A stretch of 64,000 nucleotides of DNA from Paenibacillus sp. GP183 (GTDB lineage Bacteria > Bacillota > Bacilli > Paenibacillales > NBRC-103111). The position numbers and the translations under genes were made by a program. Below are positions 18,623 through 27,463 of this stretch, one piece after another. The DNA lies in the NCBI RefSeq assembly GCF_900104695.1, contig NZ_FNSW01000001.1, forward strand, positions 1,302,001 through 1,366,000. The letters run 5' to 3'. The notes under the pieces were generated by a model. It worked only from the letters and a program-made list of their open reading frames with translations. It did no database searches and was not told where the DNA came from. How positions within the stretch are numbered: position 1 is the stretch's first letter; each line of letters opens with the position of its first letter.

Positions 18623-19309
18623 TCATAGTTCATCTGTTTTCTTACTTGAGCTAGTCTTTCTGGAAATGCTTGCTTTCATACGCTTTTTGCCTTCTCTGCA
18701 TATGTCCAGAAGAGGACAAATTTCACATTGCGGGTTTTGCGCTTTACAGTGATATCTGCCAAAAAAGATGAATCGATGATGTGTCAGCGTCCATTCCTCT
18801 CGCGGCACGGCCTTCATCAGCTTTTTCTCGACTTCAAGCACCGAATCGTCCCATCCGGCTAATCCCAGCCTTTTGGAAACTCTCTCCACATGAGTATCAA
18901 CCGCAATCGCTGGAACTCCAAAAGCGGTGGATACGACAACATTGGCCGTCTTCCTTCCAACTCCGGGCAGCTCAACCAGTGACTCATGCGTCTTCGGTAT
19001 TTGTCCGTTATGCTTGTCAATCAACAGTTGGCACAGCTTTTGAATATTACTTGCTTTATTGCGGAACAGTCCGATTCGCCGAATATCGTGTTGCAGTTCT
19101 TCTAAAGAAACAGACAAATAATCCTCGGGAAGCTTATATTTTTGAAACAAAGCCGGCGTTACTTTATTAACGGTTTCGTCCGTAGCTTGAGCTGACAGCA
19201 GTACGGCAATGGTCAATTCAAACGGATTGCTGTGCGTTAATTCGCAATGCGCATCCGGGAACACTTCACCGATTACATCTAGTATATACCTTACCTGCTT
19301 CCGAGTCAT
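18623..19309 (-). CDS. nth: Endonuclease III (DNA glycosylase/AP lyase)
   Basis: The 228-residue protein has the helix-hairpin-helix LVELPGVGRKTANVV with the catalytic Lys, and the catalytic Asp in AVDTHVERV. The [4Fe-4S] cluster cysteines follow the classic C-x6-C-x2-C-x5-C pattern (CKAQNPQC, CEIC, CPLLDIC). It removes oxidised pyrimidines and cleaves the abasic site during base excision repair. An upstream in-frame start at 19369 adds 20 residues, but AGAGGAATT just before the ATG at 19309 decides the start at MTRKQVRYIL. In B. subtilis nth follows dnaD; here dnaD is about 31 kb away. Confidence 0.95.
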   Translation of the reverse strand: MTRKQVRYILDVIGEVFPDAHCELTHSNPFELTIAVLLSAQATDETVNKVTPALFQKYKLPEDYLSVSLEELQHDIRRIGLFRNKASNIQKLCQLLIDKHNGQIPKTHESLVELPGVGRKTANVVVSTAFGVPAIAVDTHVERVSKRLGLAGWDDSVLEVEKKLMKAVPREEWTLTHHRFIFFGRYHCKAQNPQCEICPLLDICREGKKRMKASISRKTSSSKKTDEL

Positions 19310-19404
19310 AATTCCTCTTTCCTTAGGTGTAATATGTTCAAGTGTAGCGTTTTGTGGAGGGAGAATCAATCCTTTCCTTTAAGAATTTGCGAACATTTTA
19401 TGAG

Positions 19405-19459
19405 AAAAAAATAAAATCCGCCTGACGCGGTAGAGACCCTCTACCTAATCAGACGGATT
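19405..19459 (-). terminator. Intrinsic terminator of the SLH-protein gene
   Basis: AATCCGCCTGA (19415-19425) pairs with TCAGACGGATT (19449-19459), with further inner pairing, and is followed on the minus strand by a long T-rich tract. It marks the end of the amidase-GerMN-SLH transcript. Confidence 0.9.
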
Positions 19460-19478
19460 ATGAGATTAAAAAGATGCA

Positions 19479-22226
19479 TTATTGCTTTTGGATTTCAATA
19501 ATTTGATCATCCACTACATAAATGGATATTGAATCATTGGCCGCAAGCGAGCCTAAAGTCATGGATTGTGTATCTTTATGGATATACACTTTGGCATAGA
19601 GATTAAATCTGGTTTTATCTGAAGAAGCGGCAGGCAGTACATTCAGTTGGTTCAGTACATTGTCATAAAAAGAAAATACTCTTTGCGCGGAGCTGGCTAC
19701 CTGAATCAGCAGCTTATCACTCGCGTCTTTCATAATTTGTACACGGTCGCCGATCTTCAGAGCATCAAAGCTGACCACATTTCCGCCGTTTTGCTTCAGC
19801 AGGTAATTCGCGCCAAAACTGATGACTTTGTTGCTGCCGCTGAAATCCTGAATTGTAATACTGGAGCTGGCCGCATCCAAGGCCGTAATTTTACCGCGAA
19901 TCGGAGTGACGACTTCGGCTTTTGCTATAGCTGAACCCTTAAAGGTCAGCTTTACATATTCATCTTTGGTGAAATCCGTAATCGCTGCCGCAGATTGACT
20001 AGTTTGATTTACTAGTGGAACCCCAGTTAAATCATATGTTACAAGTGCTCCAGCATCATTGACTACTGTAACCTTATTGGCGGCTGTATTGGTAATTGCA
20101 ATTTTGTAAGCAAAAGATTTATTTACAACAATTTTGTTGATCGTGTTCTGATCATAGCTTAGTGTAATGCTAACTGGGTCTCCGACCAGCAGATCAGAAA
20201 TCGTGCTGGTGGATTTGTTCGGAATTTCAACAGCGGGCTGATAAATATTCTTGAAGCTAAGCAGTTGACCACTGTTTGTCTTGATTGCAAAATCATTCGT
20301 CGAAACATTCAGTTGGCTTATAGAGCCATCGATCTGAGTTGAATAATCAACCGAGATCACCTTACCGTTCGAAACCTTCAAATCAATTCTTTTACCACTC
20401 GTAAACATGCTGGAAAAATTTGAGAAAGGTAAAGAAGTGCCCATGTAATTGATAATCGTTTTATCTGTCAGTGTGTAAGCTTGGGGATCGCCCTTACTGT
20501 CTTGCACGAATAGATATTTGGTTGGTGCATCATAACTGATTATTTTCGCAAAATAATTGTTGGCTACTGCGCGATTCGTAGCCGTAATTCTCGTTACTTT
20601 ATTATTCAGCTTTTCCAAAGTGACTAAATCGCCTTTTTCCAAATCAAACAATCCTGCGTTTGGAAGTCCATCGATGACCACTTGAACATTATTTGCTAAA
20701 AAGTCTGCGGATAGAATTCCACCTGCTGTTTTAATATAATTGATGGTGGTTTTATCTGAGTTAAGATCCTGAAAAGTTCCGGCTACTGTAACACCAACAT
20801 CCACCTGTTTTTTAACGGTAATCCTGGCGATTTGGCTGTTTACCACATCGTAGGAAATCGTATCCCCTACATGCAGCCCGTCCAGATTAATCAGAGTGTT
20901 ATCCGTGGAGGCGATGATCGCTTGACTGGAAACTGGAAAGCTTTCAACTGAATTAGTTGAGGCTTCAAGCAGGGTGAGTTTATTGTCGCTCTTTGAAATT
21001 ACTTGAAGGGTGCCTTCCGCTTTTTTGTTGATTGGCACCTGCTTGACCACAATTTGCGTGATTTTTGGACTTTTTGAAATTTTGTTCTTTTTTAGCTCAA
21101 TGATGCTGTCTTTCAATAATGAATCCAAACTCAGACCACGGCCATCCTTGTCGGTAACCGTTACATCTGCAGCCAACTCTTTTTGCACATAATCCTTCAC
21201 TACGTCACTGTAATAAGTGAGAGTAAGATCGTTCAGGTTTACCTTGAACAAAGTTCCTGATTGGACATCCATCTGCAGCTCATCCTTCAAAACTTCAACG
21301 AAATATGCGGTCCCATTAACTTGAATCAAGGAAACTTCATAAGATGGCTGGATGCTGGAGGGAACAATAGTGTCATCGTTCTTGTTGCCGTAAAAAACAG
21401 TATCATTGGATAATGTATAATTGCTGATATCCCCGTTTTTATCCATAATGGAAATGCTTCCGCTTGTAAGGCTGTTTAAATATCCCTTTACTGCACGTGC
21501 AGGCAATGAGGCCAGATTTTTTTGCGAGCGGCTGAGGAATGCTGCCATTTGTGCACGCGTTACCGCGCCTCCAGGCTTGAAGGATCCATCTTCAAAGCCG
21601 TCAACAATTTTCAATGAAACAGCAGAATTAATATAGCCTAAATTGGAATAAGCTATGTCGCTGTTATCGGTAAAAGAAGTCGGAGCGGATGCCAAGCTGT
21701 CTGCTGTTGCCTGCTGTCCGATGGCGCGGATTGTAATTTTGGCTACCCATTCCCGACTAGCGTTGCGGGCTCCCCATTTTGTTTTGGTGTTGTTCGGAAG
21801 CAGCTTTTCTTCATCCAACTTAATTAAACCTTTGTTTAAGGCAACAGCTACATATCCGTTAAAAAAGTCATCGACCTTCAAATAATCTGGGAATACAGTT
21901 GTCCCTTTGAGTGCTTTCACTTCACTTTCAAGCCCCATCATGCGAATGGCCATGACGATAACTTCCTGCTGCGACACCGAGCTTTCAGCACGGTAATTGC
22001 CATCCTCATACCCTTCAATAATGCCTTCAAGCGCCAGCTTGCTGATATGCCTGGCTCCCCAATACGTGGACTTCACATCAGGGAACTTTAGTTTGACTGT
22101 GCTGGCAACGGTTGTGGTGGTTGTTATTGGTGTATCAGTGGTTGATTGTGCGTATACAGGGCTCGCGGCTGCACCAACTACGATCATTGTGCTTAAGAGT
22201 ACTTTAGCAATCTTCTGTTTCTTCAT
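19479..22226 (-). CDS. S-layer homology (SLH) domain protein with long beta-repeat region
   Basis: The 915-residue secreted protein has a signal peptide ending near AAASPVYA. Three SLH domains follow at about residues 48-95, 105-165 and 185-235; the third contains FEDGSFKPGGAVTRAQMAAF. SLH domains bind pyruvylated secondary cell-wall polymer. The remaining 670 residues are a series of beta-rich segments of about 70-90 residues, each with a pattern like G-x-I-x-x-(D/N)-x-x-x-(T/S)-x-x-I-x-(D/N) ending in a hydrophobic strand. No catalytic motif is seen, so a structural or adhesive surface role is likely. AGAGGAGT precedes the ATG at 22226. It is the third gene of an envelope operon. Confidence 0.9.
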   Translation of the reverse strand: MKKQKIAKVLLSTMIVVGAAASPVYAQSTTDTPITTTTTVASTVKLKFPDVKSTYWGARHISKLALEGIIEGYEDGNYRAESSVSQQEVIVMAIRMMGLESEVKALKGTTVFPDYLKVDDFFNGYVAVALNKGLIKLDEEKLLPNNTKTKWGARNASREWVAKITIRAIGQQATADSLASAPTSFTDNSDIAYSNLGYINSAVSLKIVDGFEDGSFKPGGAVTRAQMAAFLSRSQKNLASLPARAVKGYLNSLTSGSISIMDKNGDISNYTLSNDTVFYGNKNDDTIVPSSIQPSYEVSLIQVNGTAYFVEVLKDELQMDVQSGTLFKVNLNDLTLTYYSDVVKDYVQKELAADVTVTDKDGRGLSLDSLLKDSIIELKKNKISKSPKITQIVVKQVPINKKAEGTLQVISKSDNKLTLLEASTNSVESFPVSSQAIIASTDNTLINLDGLHVGDTISYDVVNSQIARITVKKQVDVGVTVAGTFQDLNSDKTTINYIKTAGGILSADFLANNVQVVIDGLPNAGLFDLEKGDLVTLEKLNNKVTRITATNRAVANNYFAKIISYDAPTKYLFVQDSKGDPQAYTLTDKTIINYMGTSLPFSNFSSMFTSGKRIDLKVSNGKVISVDYSTQIDGSISQLNVSTNDFAIKTNSGQLLSFKNIYQPAVEIPNKSTSTISDLLVGDPVSITLSYDQNTINKIVVNKSFAYKIAITNTAANKVTVVNDAGALVTYDLTGVPLVNQTSQSAAAITDFTKDEYVKLTFKGSAIAKAEVVTPIRGKITALDAASSSITIQDFSGSNKVISFGANYLLKQNGGNVVSFDALKIGDRVQIMKDASDKLLIQVASSAQRVFSFYDNVLNQLNVLPAASSDKTRFNLYAKVYIHKDTQSMTLGSLAANDSISIYVVDDQIIEIQKQ

Positions 22227-22253
22227 GGACAGGGTGACTCCTCTATTTATAAA

Positions 22254-22811
22254 TTAGTTGGGGCGTTTGATCGGATATGGCAGATCCATGTGTCCCATTA
22301 AGCTATCCACTTTTTGGCCGTCCTTGAGCACGGAAAGTGTCTTCACTTCAGGAAACTGGAAGACGGTTTTTTTGAGTGCTTGAAGGAAATAGTCCTCTCC
22401 TGGAGCACCCAATTGAGTATTGGATCCAAACCCAAGATCGAGCTTCAAATCGCCGGATGCTTTGTCAAAAGCTACGGTTTTAAAAGTGACACCCGCAAAT
22501 AGCGATGCCAAACTGGAGTCGCTGCTTTTTTTCAAAGCGTTCAGGGTCGCAGCATATGGAGCTTCATCCGGCTTATAGGTTACGGTTGCTTCTTTTTCAA
22601 CGAGCTTCGATTGATTGCTGTCTGTGAAGTAAACCTTTACCGTGCTCTGTTTGAGTTCAGGTGTCGGTGCAGGTGTTGCTGATACAACTGGAGTTGATAC
22701 AGGTGTTGTTGTCGGCTGAGTTGCATTAGTGGCAGGCTTTTGTCCACATCCCGAAACGGCTAGAGCAATAAAACTGGAAATTAAAATTCCTTGATAAAGG
22801 TGCTTTTTCAT
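22254..22811 (-). CDS. GerMN-domain lipoprotein
   Basis: The 185-residue protein has a lipoprotein signal with lipobox AVSGC (Cys about residue 22). A Thr/Pro-rich spacer (about residues 28-52, period-like PTTTPVSTPVVS) leads to a GerMN domain of about 115 residues (STVKVYFTDS...). GerM-family domains occur in spore-germination and cell-wall proteins of Bacillota. It lies 17 bases after the amidase gene and 27 before the SLH gene. This suggests an extracytoplasmic partner in peptidoglycan remodelling; the exact role is unknown. Confidence 0.88.
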   Translation of the reverse strand: MKKHLYQGILISSFIALAVSGCGQKPATNATQPTTTPVSTPVVSATPAPTPELKQSTVKVYFTDSNQSKLVEKEATVTYKPDEAPYAATLNALKKSSDSSLASLFAGVTFKTVAFDKASGDLKLDLGFGSNTQLGAPGEDYFLQALKKTVFQFPEVKTLSVLKDGQKVDSLMGHMDLPYPIKRPN

Positions 22812-22828
22812 AAGTATTCATTCACTCC

Positions 22829-24307
22829 TTATTTGAGGTTCAAGTATTCTTTGATGGCGGAAGCTAAGGAGGCTGCGACTTGATTCTGGAATGCGTCCTT
22901 AAACATTGAAGCTTCATCACTTTGGTTGGATAAATACCCGACTTCAACTAATACGGCTGGCATGGTTGTTTTAGCAATGACGCGAAAATCCGCTTGCCTG
23001 ACGCCACGATCGGGGAAACCAGTCGCTGCGACTGTATTCTTGTGAATCAAGTTGGCAAGGGCAATGCTGTCCGTCCTGCTGTAGTAAGTTTCCACCCCCG
23101 AAATTTTGGGCACATATTTATTGCCATGAATGGACAAGAACAAATCTACCTGATGCTCATTGGCGAATTTAGCTCTGTCATCCAGTTCAACAAATGTGTC
23201 ATCATTACGGGTCATGAGCACCTCAATACGCTTATCTGCAGAAAGCAGCATATTTAATTTGTTCGCCATGGAGAGGTTGAAATCCTTCTCTTGTTTACCA
23301 GTTATGGAAATCGCGCCTGGATCTTTTGCCCCATGACCGGCATCTATCACAACTTTAATCGTATGCTTCTTGATCGCGGCAAGCATTATGCTTGGATCAA
23401 GAGACGGGAGGATTTCAAAATCCGCTTTTTCCTTCAAATCCAGAATAATGCGTACTGTGGAAGGAACGCTGTTGTAATTGGAAAAACGAATTTTCTGAAT
23501 GAGCGGGTGATTCGATGGGAGCTCGCCTTGCGTTCCTGTCAGCTTTTTCGTCAAATTATCACCCAAAGCTGAATAGGGCAAATCAAATACGATTCGATCC
23601 GGATTCTCCAGCTTTAACATGGTCGGCTTCAGAATACCATCTTTGGACCTCACTATGATTCCTGTGCCGGATGTTTCAATAGATTCAACCAGTTTAACCG
23701 GTTGATTGGCGGGTATCGCAGGTGACTCTGCAGGTGGAATTACCGGTTCTATTTGAGGCCCATTCTTTACCGGAACCGGGGTTGGGGATGCTGTTGGACC
23801 CACTGGACTCGGCTTTGGACTTGCTGGCTGGTTTTCCGGAATCGGCGGTTTATCGGGAATCGAATCAGTTGGAGCTGCAGATTCCTTTTTGAACATATGC
23901 ACTGAACTGGTTAGTCCATCCCAATTAAACTGGACACCAAATTGCTCACCAATGACACGTAACGGAAGCATGGAGCTGCCTTCAACTATAATTGGAGCAA
24001 CTTCAAGCATCTTGCTTTTGCCTGAGACCAGGATATTAGGCTTGTCGATCGTGAGCTGAATGCTGGTATCACCTTTGTCTATTGACACTTGACGCTTGGC
24101 TTCATCCCACTTCACTTTCGCCCCTAATTCTTCTGCGACGATTTTCAAAGGCACTAAAGTATTGCCTGCAACAAGACGCGGAGCTACTTCTGGCTGCAAA
24201 AGCTTTTCATTCATATACAGTTTAATAGGCACATCCGCACCCCAAACCATACTCGGTAAAATCAGCGTACATACAAACAGCGCCAATAAAACTGCAGGAA
24301 GTTTCAT
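22829..24307 (-). CDS. N-acetylmuramoyl-L-alanine amidase (Amidase_3) with copper-amine-oxidase-like N-domain and AMIN domain
   Basis: The 492-residue exported protein has a signal peptide (about residues 1-23), a Cu_amine_oxidN-like stalk domain (about 28-140) with two GNTLVPLK/GSSMLPLR repeats, and a Pro-rich linker (about 145-205). An AMIN-type domain (about 205-305) and a C-terminal zinc amidase domain follow. The amidase ligands are visible: His in IDAGHGAKDPGA, Glu in KEKDFN-like QEKDFN, His in FLSIHGN and catalytic Glu in VLVEVGYLSN. It cleaves the bond between MurNAc and L-Ala in peptidoglycan. AGAGGTGA precedes the ATG at 24307. It heads the operon with the GerMN lipoprotein and SLH protein. 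Confidence 0.93.
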   Translation of the reverse strand: MKLPAVLLALFVCTLILPSMVWGADVPIKLYMNEKLLQPEVAPRLVAGNTLVPLKIVAEELGAKVKWDEAKRQVSIDKGDTSIQLTIDKPNILVSGKSKMLEVAPIIVEGSSMLPLRVIGEQFGVQFNWDGLTSSVHMFKKESAAPTDSIPDKPPIPENQPASPKPSPVGPTASPTPVPVKNGPQIEPVIPPAESPAIPANQPVKLVESIETSGTGIIVRSKDGILKPTMLKLENPDRIVFDLPYSALGDNLTKKLTGTQGELPSNHPLIQKIRFSNYNSVPSTVRIILDLKEKADFEILPSLDPSIMLAAIKKHTIKVVIDAGHGAKDPGAISITGKQEKDFNLSMANKLNMLLSADKRIEVLMTRNDDTFVELDDRAKFANEHQVDLFLSIHGNKYVPKISGVETYYSRTDSIALANLIHKNTVAATGFPDRGVRQADFRVIAKTTMPAVLVEVGYLSNQSDEASMFKDAFQNQVAASLASAIKEYLNLK

Positions 24308-24586
24308 TATTCACCTCTATATCATGTTAAAAAATTATGAGATCAATGAAAATATGGGTCGGCACAACGTCCTATCCAGCAAAAATAGCCGTTTCTTATG
24401 TATTATTATCTGGTTTCACGCAAAACCCCTTTCATTCGACATGTGTATATGGATTAGACGCGAAAAACTGGCAAAAGTTGCAACAAAAAATACCACTATG
24501 CGATAGTGGCAGATGTTTATATATCAATTGTTGTCGCTGCGGGAGAGCGTTGTTGCAGGGTTAGAGGAAGCAGTTGTTTAAACACC
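24308..24586. other. Intergenic stretch between the amidase operon and the leuCD terminator
   Basis: About 280 bases hold no convincing gene on either strand. The amidase promoter should lie here, but I could not find hexamers with good spacing. A short inverted repeat, CCACTATGCGATAGTGG, lies near 24494-24510. Confidence 0.5.
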
Positions 24587-24624
24587 AAAAAAAAGTGGCT
24601 GCTCCCGTCCTGAAGGGAGCAGCC
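24587..24624 (-). terminator. Intrinsic terminator of leuCD
   Basis: GGCTGCTCCC (24597-24606) and GGGAGCAGCC (24615-24624) form a perfect ten-base-pair stem, followed on the minus strand by eight T residues. It lies just after the leuD stop. Confidence 0.95.
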
Positions 24625-24632
24625 ATGTTAAC

Positions 24633-25238
24633 TTACTTATATGCTAATCGTGCGTGATGCTGTTCTTCGTATGCTGCAATTTTTTCTGCATGCTGAAGCG
24701 TTAACCCGATGTCGTCGAGACCTTGCAGCAGGAATTGGCGGCGGTGCTCATCCAATGTAAAGCTGATGTCCAGGCCGAAATTATCGCTTAGCTTGTTGTT
24801 TTCCAAATCCACATTCAGCTTATAGCCTTCATGAGCAGCCGTGCGCTGAAACAGCTCCTCGACCTGCTCTTCGGACAGGGTAATCGGCAAAATGCCGTTC
24901 TTGAAGCAGTTGTTGTAAAAAATATCCGCATAAGACGGAGCGATAATAACCTTGAAGCCGTAATCCTGAATCGCCCAAGGCGCATGCTCACGTGAAGATC
25001 CGCAGCCGAAGTTGGCTCTGGAAATTAACACGGAAGCCCCCTGATAACGAGGTTGGTTCAAGGAAAATCCCGGAATAACCGCACCGCTTTGATCCCATCT
25101 CCATTCAAAGAAAAGAAATTGTCCGAATCCTGTGCGTTCGATCCTTTTTAAAAATTGCTTGGGGATGATCGCATCCGTATCGACGTTCACACGGTCTACC
25201 GGTGCAACCAGGCCTGTATGCTGCTTGAATTCTTCCAT
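24633..25238 (-). CDS. leuD: 3-isopropylmalate dehydratase small subunit
   Basis: The 201-residue protein is the swivel-domain subunit of isopropylmalate isomerase in leucine synthesis. It forms the enzyme with LeuC and converts 2-isopropylmalate to 3-isopropylmalate. [14 protein letters not shown] near the N-terminus and [14 protein letters not shown] in the middle are the family hallmarks. AAAGGAG precedes the ATG at 25238. It follows leuC by 27 bases and ends at a strong terminator, so leuCD form a simple operon separate from leuAB. Confidence 0.96.
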   Translation of the reverse strand: MEEFKQHTGLVAPVDRVNVDTDAIIPKQFLKRIERTGFGQFLFFEWRWDQSGAVIPGFSLNQPRYQGASVLISRANFGCGSSREHAPWAIQDYGFKVIIAPSYADIFYNNCFKNGILPITLSEEQVEELFQRTAAHEGYKLNVDLENNKLSDNFGLDISFTLDEHRRQFLLQGLDDIGLTLQHAEKIAAYEEQHHARLAYK

Positions 25239-25265
25239 ATTGAAGGTCTCCTTTACACTTCTATA

Positions 25266-26687
25266 TTAAGCTTGCTGATAAGTTTTGAATTTCCAATCAC
25301 GTACATCGACGAAATGCCCTTCAATGGCTGCCGCCGCCGCCATAGCAGGAGAAACCAGATGCGTACGTCCATCTCGGCCTTGGCGTCCTTCAAAGTTACG
25401 GTTGGATGTCGATGCGCAGCGTTGACCCGGAAGCAGATAATCCGGATTCATCGCCAGGCACATGCTGCATCCGGCATCGCGCCATTCAAAGCCCGCTTCG
25501 ACAAATATTTGGTCCAAGCCTTCTTCTTCCGCTTGAATTTTCACGCGGCCTGATCCCGGTACAACAATCGCTTGAACATTCGGCGAAACCTTGTAGCCTT
25601 CAGCTACCTTGGCTGCAGCGCGAAGATCTTCGATACGGCCGTTTGTGCAGGAACCGATAAATACAACATCTACACGGAGATCGGTCATGCGGGTTCCAGG
25701 TGTAAGACCCATGTATTCAAGCGCTTTTTCAGAAGCTTTACGCTCATTTTCAGTTGGGAAGCTCTGCGGATCGGGGACAAGAGCATTAATGTTTGTGCCC
25801 ATGCCCGGGCTTGTGCCCCAGGTTACTTGGGGAATCAAGGAATCCGCATCGAATTCCACCACACTGTCATAGACTGCGCCGTCATCAGTCACATAATGCT
25901 TCCATGCGGCTACTGCTTCATCAAATGCTGCCCCTTGGGGTACAAACTCGCGGCCGCGGAGGTAGCTGAAAGTCGTTTCATCAGGAGCGATTAAGCCAGC
26001 TCTTGCGCCACCTTCAATCGACATGTTGCAAACGGTCATACGCTCTTCCATGGAAAGTCCACGAATGGCTTCGCCCGTATATTCAATGACATAGCCTGTT
26101 GCAAAATCAGTTCCGTATTTAGCGATGACACCAAGAATCAAATCTTTGGCAGTAACGCCCGGGTTCAGCTTGCCGTTGATCCGTACTTCCAATGTCTTAG
26201 CCTTCGACTGCTGCAAGGTTTGAGTCGCAAGCACGTGCTCCACCTCACTCGTACCGATACCAAAAGCAAGTGCGCCAAACGCGCCGTGTGTGGAGGTATG
26301 GCTGTCTCCGCAAACGATCGTTTTGCCGGGTTGGGTAAGTCCAAGCTCAGGTCCAATGATGTGCACAACACCTTGATCCAGGCTGTCAAGATCGTATAGC
26401 GTGACACCGAAATCGCGGCAATTTTGCGAAAGTGTATCAATTTGCTGCTTGGAGATCGGATCTGAAATGTTGAAACGGTCTTTAGTAGGCACATTGTGAT
26501 CCATCGTCGCGAATGTCAAATCCGGTCTGCGGACCTGCCGTCCGCTTAAGCGCAGTCCTTCAAAAGCTTGCGGGGAAGTCACCTCGTGTACAAGGTGCAA
26601 ATCAATATACAAGATGCCTGGCTTGCCTGCTTCTTGATGAATGACGTGATTATCCCAAATCTTCTCAAACATTGTCTTTTTACTCAT
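25266..26687 (-). CDS. leuC: 3-isopropylmalate dehydratase large subunit
   Basis: The 473-residue aconitase-family subunit carries the [4Fe-4S] cluster ligands: Cys in FIGSCTNGR and the C-x2-C pair in [11 protein letters not shown]. The N-terminal MDHNVPT and [14 protein letters not shown] motifs bind substrate and support catalysis. It works with LeuD in the second step of leucine synthesis. GAGAGGTGAT precedes the ATG at 26687. Two CTATAAG direct repeats spaced 22 bases (26761 and 26783) lie upstream and could be a regulator site. Confidence 0.96.
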   Translation of the reverse strand: MSKKTMFEKIWDNHVIHQEAGKPGILYIDLHLVHEVTSPQAFEGLRLSGRQVRRPDLTFATMDHNVPTKDRFNISDPISKQQIDTLSQNCRDFGVTLYDLDSLDQGVVHIIGPELGLTQPGKTIVCGDSHTSTHGAFGALAFGIGTSEVEHVLATQTLQQSKAKTLEVRINGKLNPGVTAKDLILGVIAKYGTDFATGYVIEYTGEAIRGLSMEERMTVCNMSIEGGARAGLIAPDETTFSYLRGREFVPQGAAFDEAVAAWKHYVTDDGAVYDSVVEFDADSLIPQVTWGTSPGMGTNINALVPDPQSFPTENERKASEKALEYMGLTPGTRMTDLRVDVVFIGSCTNGRIEDLRAAAKVAEGYKVSPNVQAIVVPGSGRVKIQAEEEGLDQIFVEAGFEWRDAGCSMCLAMNPDYLLPGQRCASTSNRNFEGRQGRDGRTHLVSPAMAAAAAIEGHFVDVRDWKFKTYQQA

Positions 26688-26842
26688 TTATCAATCACCT
26701 CTCGCGAATCTTTTAAAGTCATCCTATCACTTTTCGCTTCATAGTTCCAAGATATAATTTCTATAAGCTTAATAGGATAAGACTATAAGATAATGCATTC
26801 CGGTGTATTGGGAGGATTACATTACCCATGAGCTTCTCGATA

Positions 26843-27046
26843 TTACCGATATGCAGCCGCCTTGAAATGTATAGGTGCTACGGCCAAGATTCGGTCAATT
26901 ACAAATACTCTCGGTGCTCGCTGCTGCAAACAATATGCACGTACTACTCTGCCCTTAATCGCCCGAACCTCAATTTTGCGTTGTGTAACCTTTCCCAATC
27001 TGTCCAGATAGATGATTTCCACCACTCGACCGATATACTTATTCAT
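26843..27046 (-). CDS. WYL-domain-like small protein (67 aa)
   Basis: The 67-residue protein starting MNKYIGRVVEIIYLDRLGKV resembles a stand-alone WYL-type beta module: an IYLDRLGKVTQRKIEV strand pair, a KGRVVRAYCL core strand and an RVFVIDRILAV closing strand. WYL domains sense ligands or nucleic acids in many regulators; a free copy without a DNA-binding domain is less common. The longer frame back to 27118 is rejected because AGGAGG lies eight bases before the ATG at 27046. The promoter upstream carries a LexA-type box at the start site, implying DNA-damage control. The WYL assignment is by pattern and is moderately sure. Confidence 0.75.
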   Translation of the reverse strand: MNKYIGRVVEIIYLDRLGKVTQRKIEVRAIKGRVVRAYCLQQRAPRVFVIDRILAVAPIHFKAAAYR

Positions 27047-27065
27047 TCCGATCGCCTCCTGAAAG

Positions 27066-27079
27066 CGAACATATGTTCT
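27066..27079 (-). promoter_or_regulatory. LexA/DinR-type SOS box
   Basis: CGAACATATGTTCT matches the B. subtilis LexA consensus CGAACRNRYGTTYC at all but the last position. It is nearly palindromic and sits at the predicted transcription start of the WYL-like gene, where repressor binding would block transcription. Confidence 0.75.
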
Positions 27080-27083
27080 GACT

Positions 27084-27113
27084 ATTATAACCAAACAAAA
27101 GGCATACATGCAA
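27084..27113 (-). promoter_or_regulatory. Promoter of the WYL-like gene
   Basis: On the minus strand TTGCAT (27113-27108) and a perfect TATAAT (27089-27084) are separated by 18 bases. The predicted start near 27077 falls inside the LexA-type box. Confidence 0.65.
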
Positions 27114-27140
27114 GTCATACTAGGATAAACGGCTACGCTG

Positions 27141-27195
27141 TCCTAAAAGACGAGCGCGTTTGTCAAAGTTGATGCGAAGTAAGATAAGTTTAGAA
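27141..27195 (+). repeat. Dispersed 55-bp repeat, copy B
   Basis: This stretch matches 14500-14554 in the same orientation with about four mismatches. It lies immediately beyond the minus-strand terminator at 27218-27247, just as copy A lies beyond the dynA terminator. Confidence 0.85.
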
Positions 27196-27216
27196 AAACT
27201 TATACTTTCTTATCAA

Positions 27217-27302
27217 CAAAAAAATCCTACCCCCAACAGAGGTAGGACAATGAAATAAAAAGGTTATGAAAAAAAGTTTAAAAACAGGAAATAAAATTTC
27301 CT
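27217..27302 (-). ncRNA. Predicted small RNA of about 85 nt
   Basis: A near-consensus promoter on the minus strand (27309-27337) predicts a start close to 27302. The transcript would begin with a hairpin formed by AGGAAAT and ATTTCCT (27286-27302) and end at a terminator, TCCTACC/GGTAGGA (27225-27247) followed by seven T. No reading frame of note lies inside. There is no minus-strand gene nearby for this promoter and terminator to serve, which favours a free RNA. It lies beside the L,D-transpeptidase leader, but any target is unknown. Confidence 0.5.
27218..27247 (-). terminator. Intrinsic terminator of the predicted small RNA
   Basis: TCCTACC (27225-27231) pairs with GGTAGGA (27241-27247) and is followed on the minus strand by seven T (27224-27218). 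The nearest upstream minus-strand gene ends at 29038, far away. Confidence 0.8.
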
Positions 27303-27308
27303 TAATCA

Positions 27309-27337
27309 AATATACAACACAATATATTGTATGTCAA
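27309..27337 (-). promoter_or_regulatory. Strong sigma-A-type promoter with a palindrome in its spacer
   Basis: On the minus strand TTGACA (27337-27332) and TATATT (27314-27309) are separated by exactly 17 bases. The spacer contains the palindrome ACAATATATTGT (27319-27330), placed where an operator would act. The nearest annotated target is the predicted small RNA. Confidence 0.65.
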
Positions 27338-27463
27338 TTAGCAAATTATACCTACATATAGGATTTATCGCCAGTACCATGTCGGAATTTACAAATCGTT
27401 TCATCATTAACAAGCTTTCTGGGAAAGATAATTCTGAAGTAAATACTTTATTGGAGCATTTAA

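Noticed and set aside
24308-24586. Possible small gene between the amidase gene and leuD.
   Set aside because: Frames are short, lack ribosome sites and overlap the amidase N-terminus or terminator.
26828-27172. A 114-codon plus-strand frame over the WYL-like gene.
   Set aside because: The minus-strand gene has a promoter, LexA-type box and AGGAGG site; the plus frame has none.
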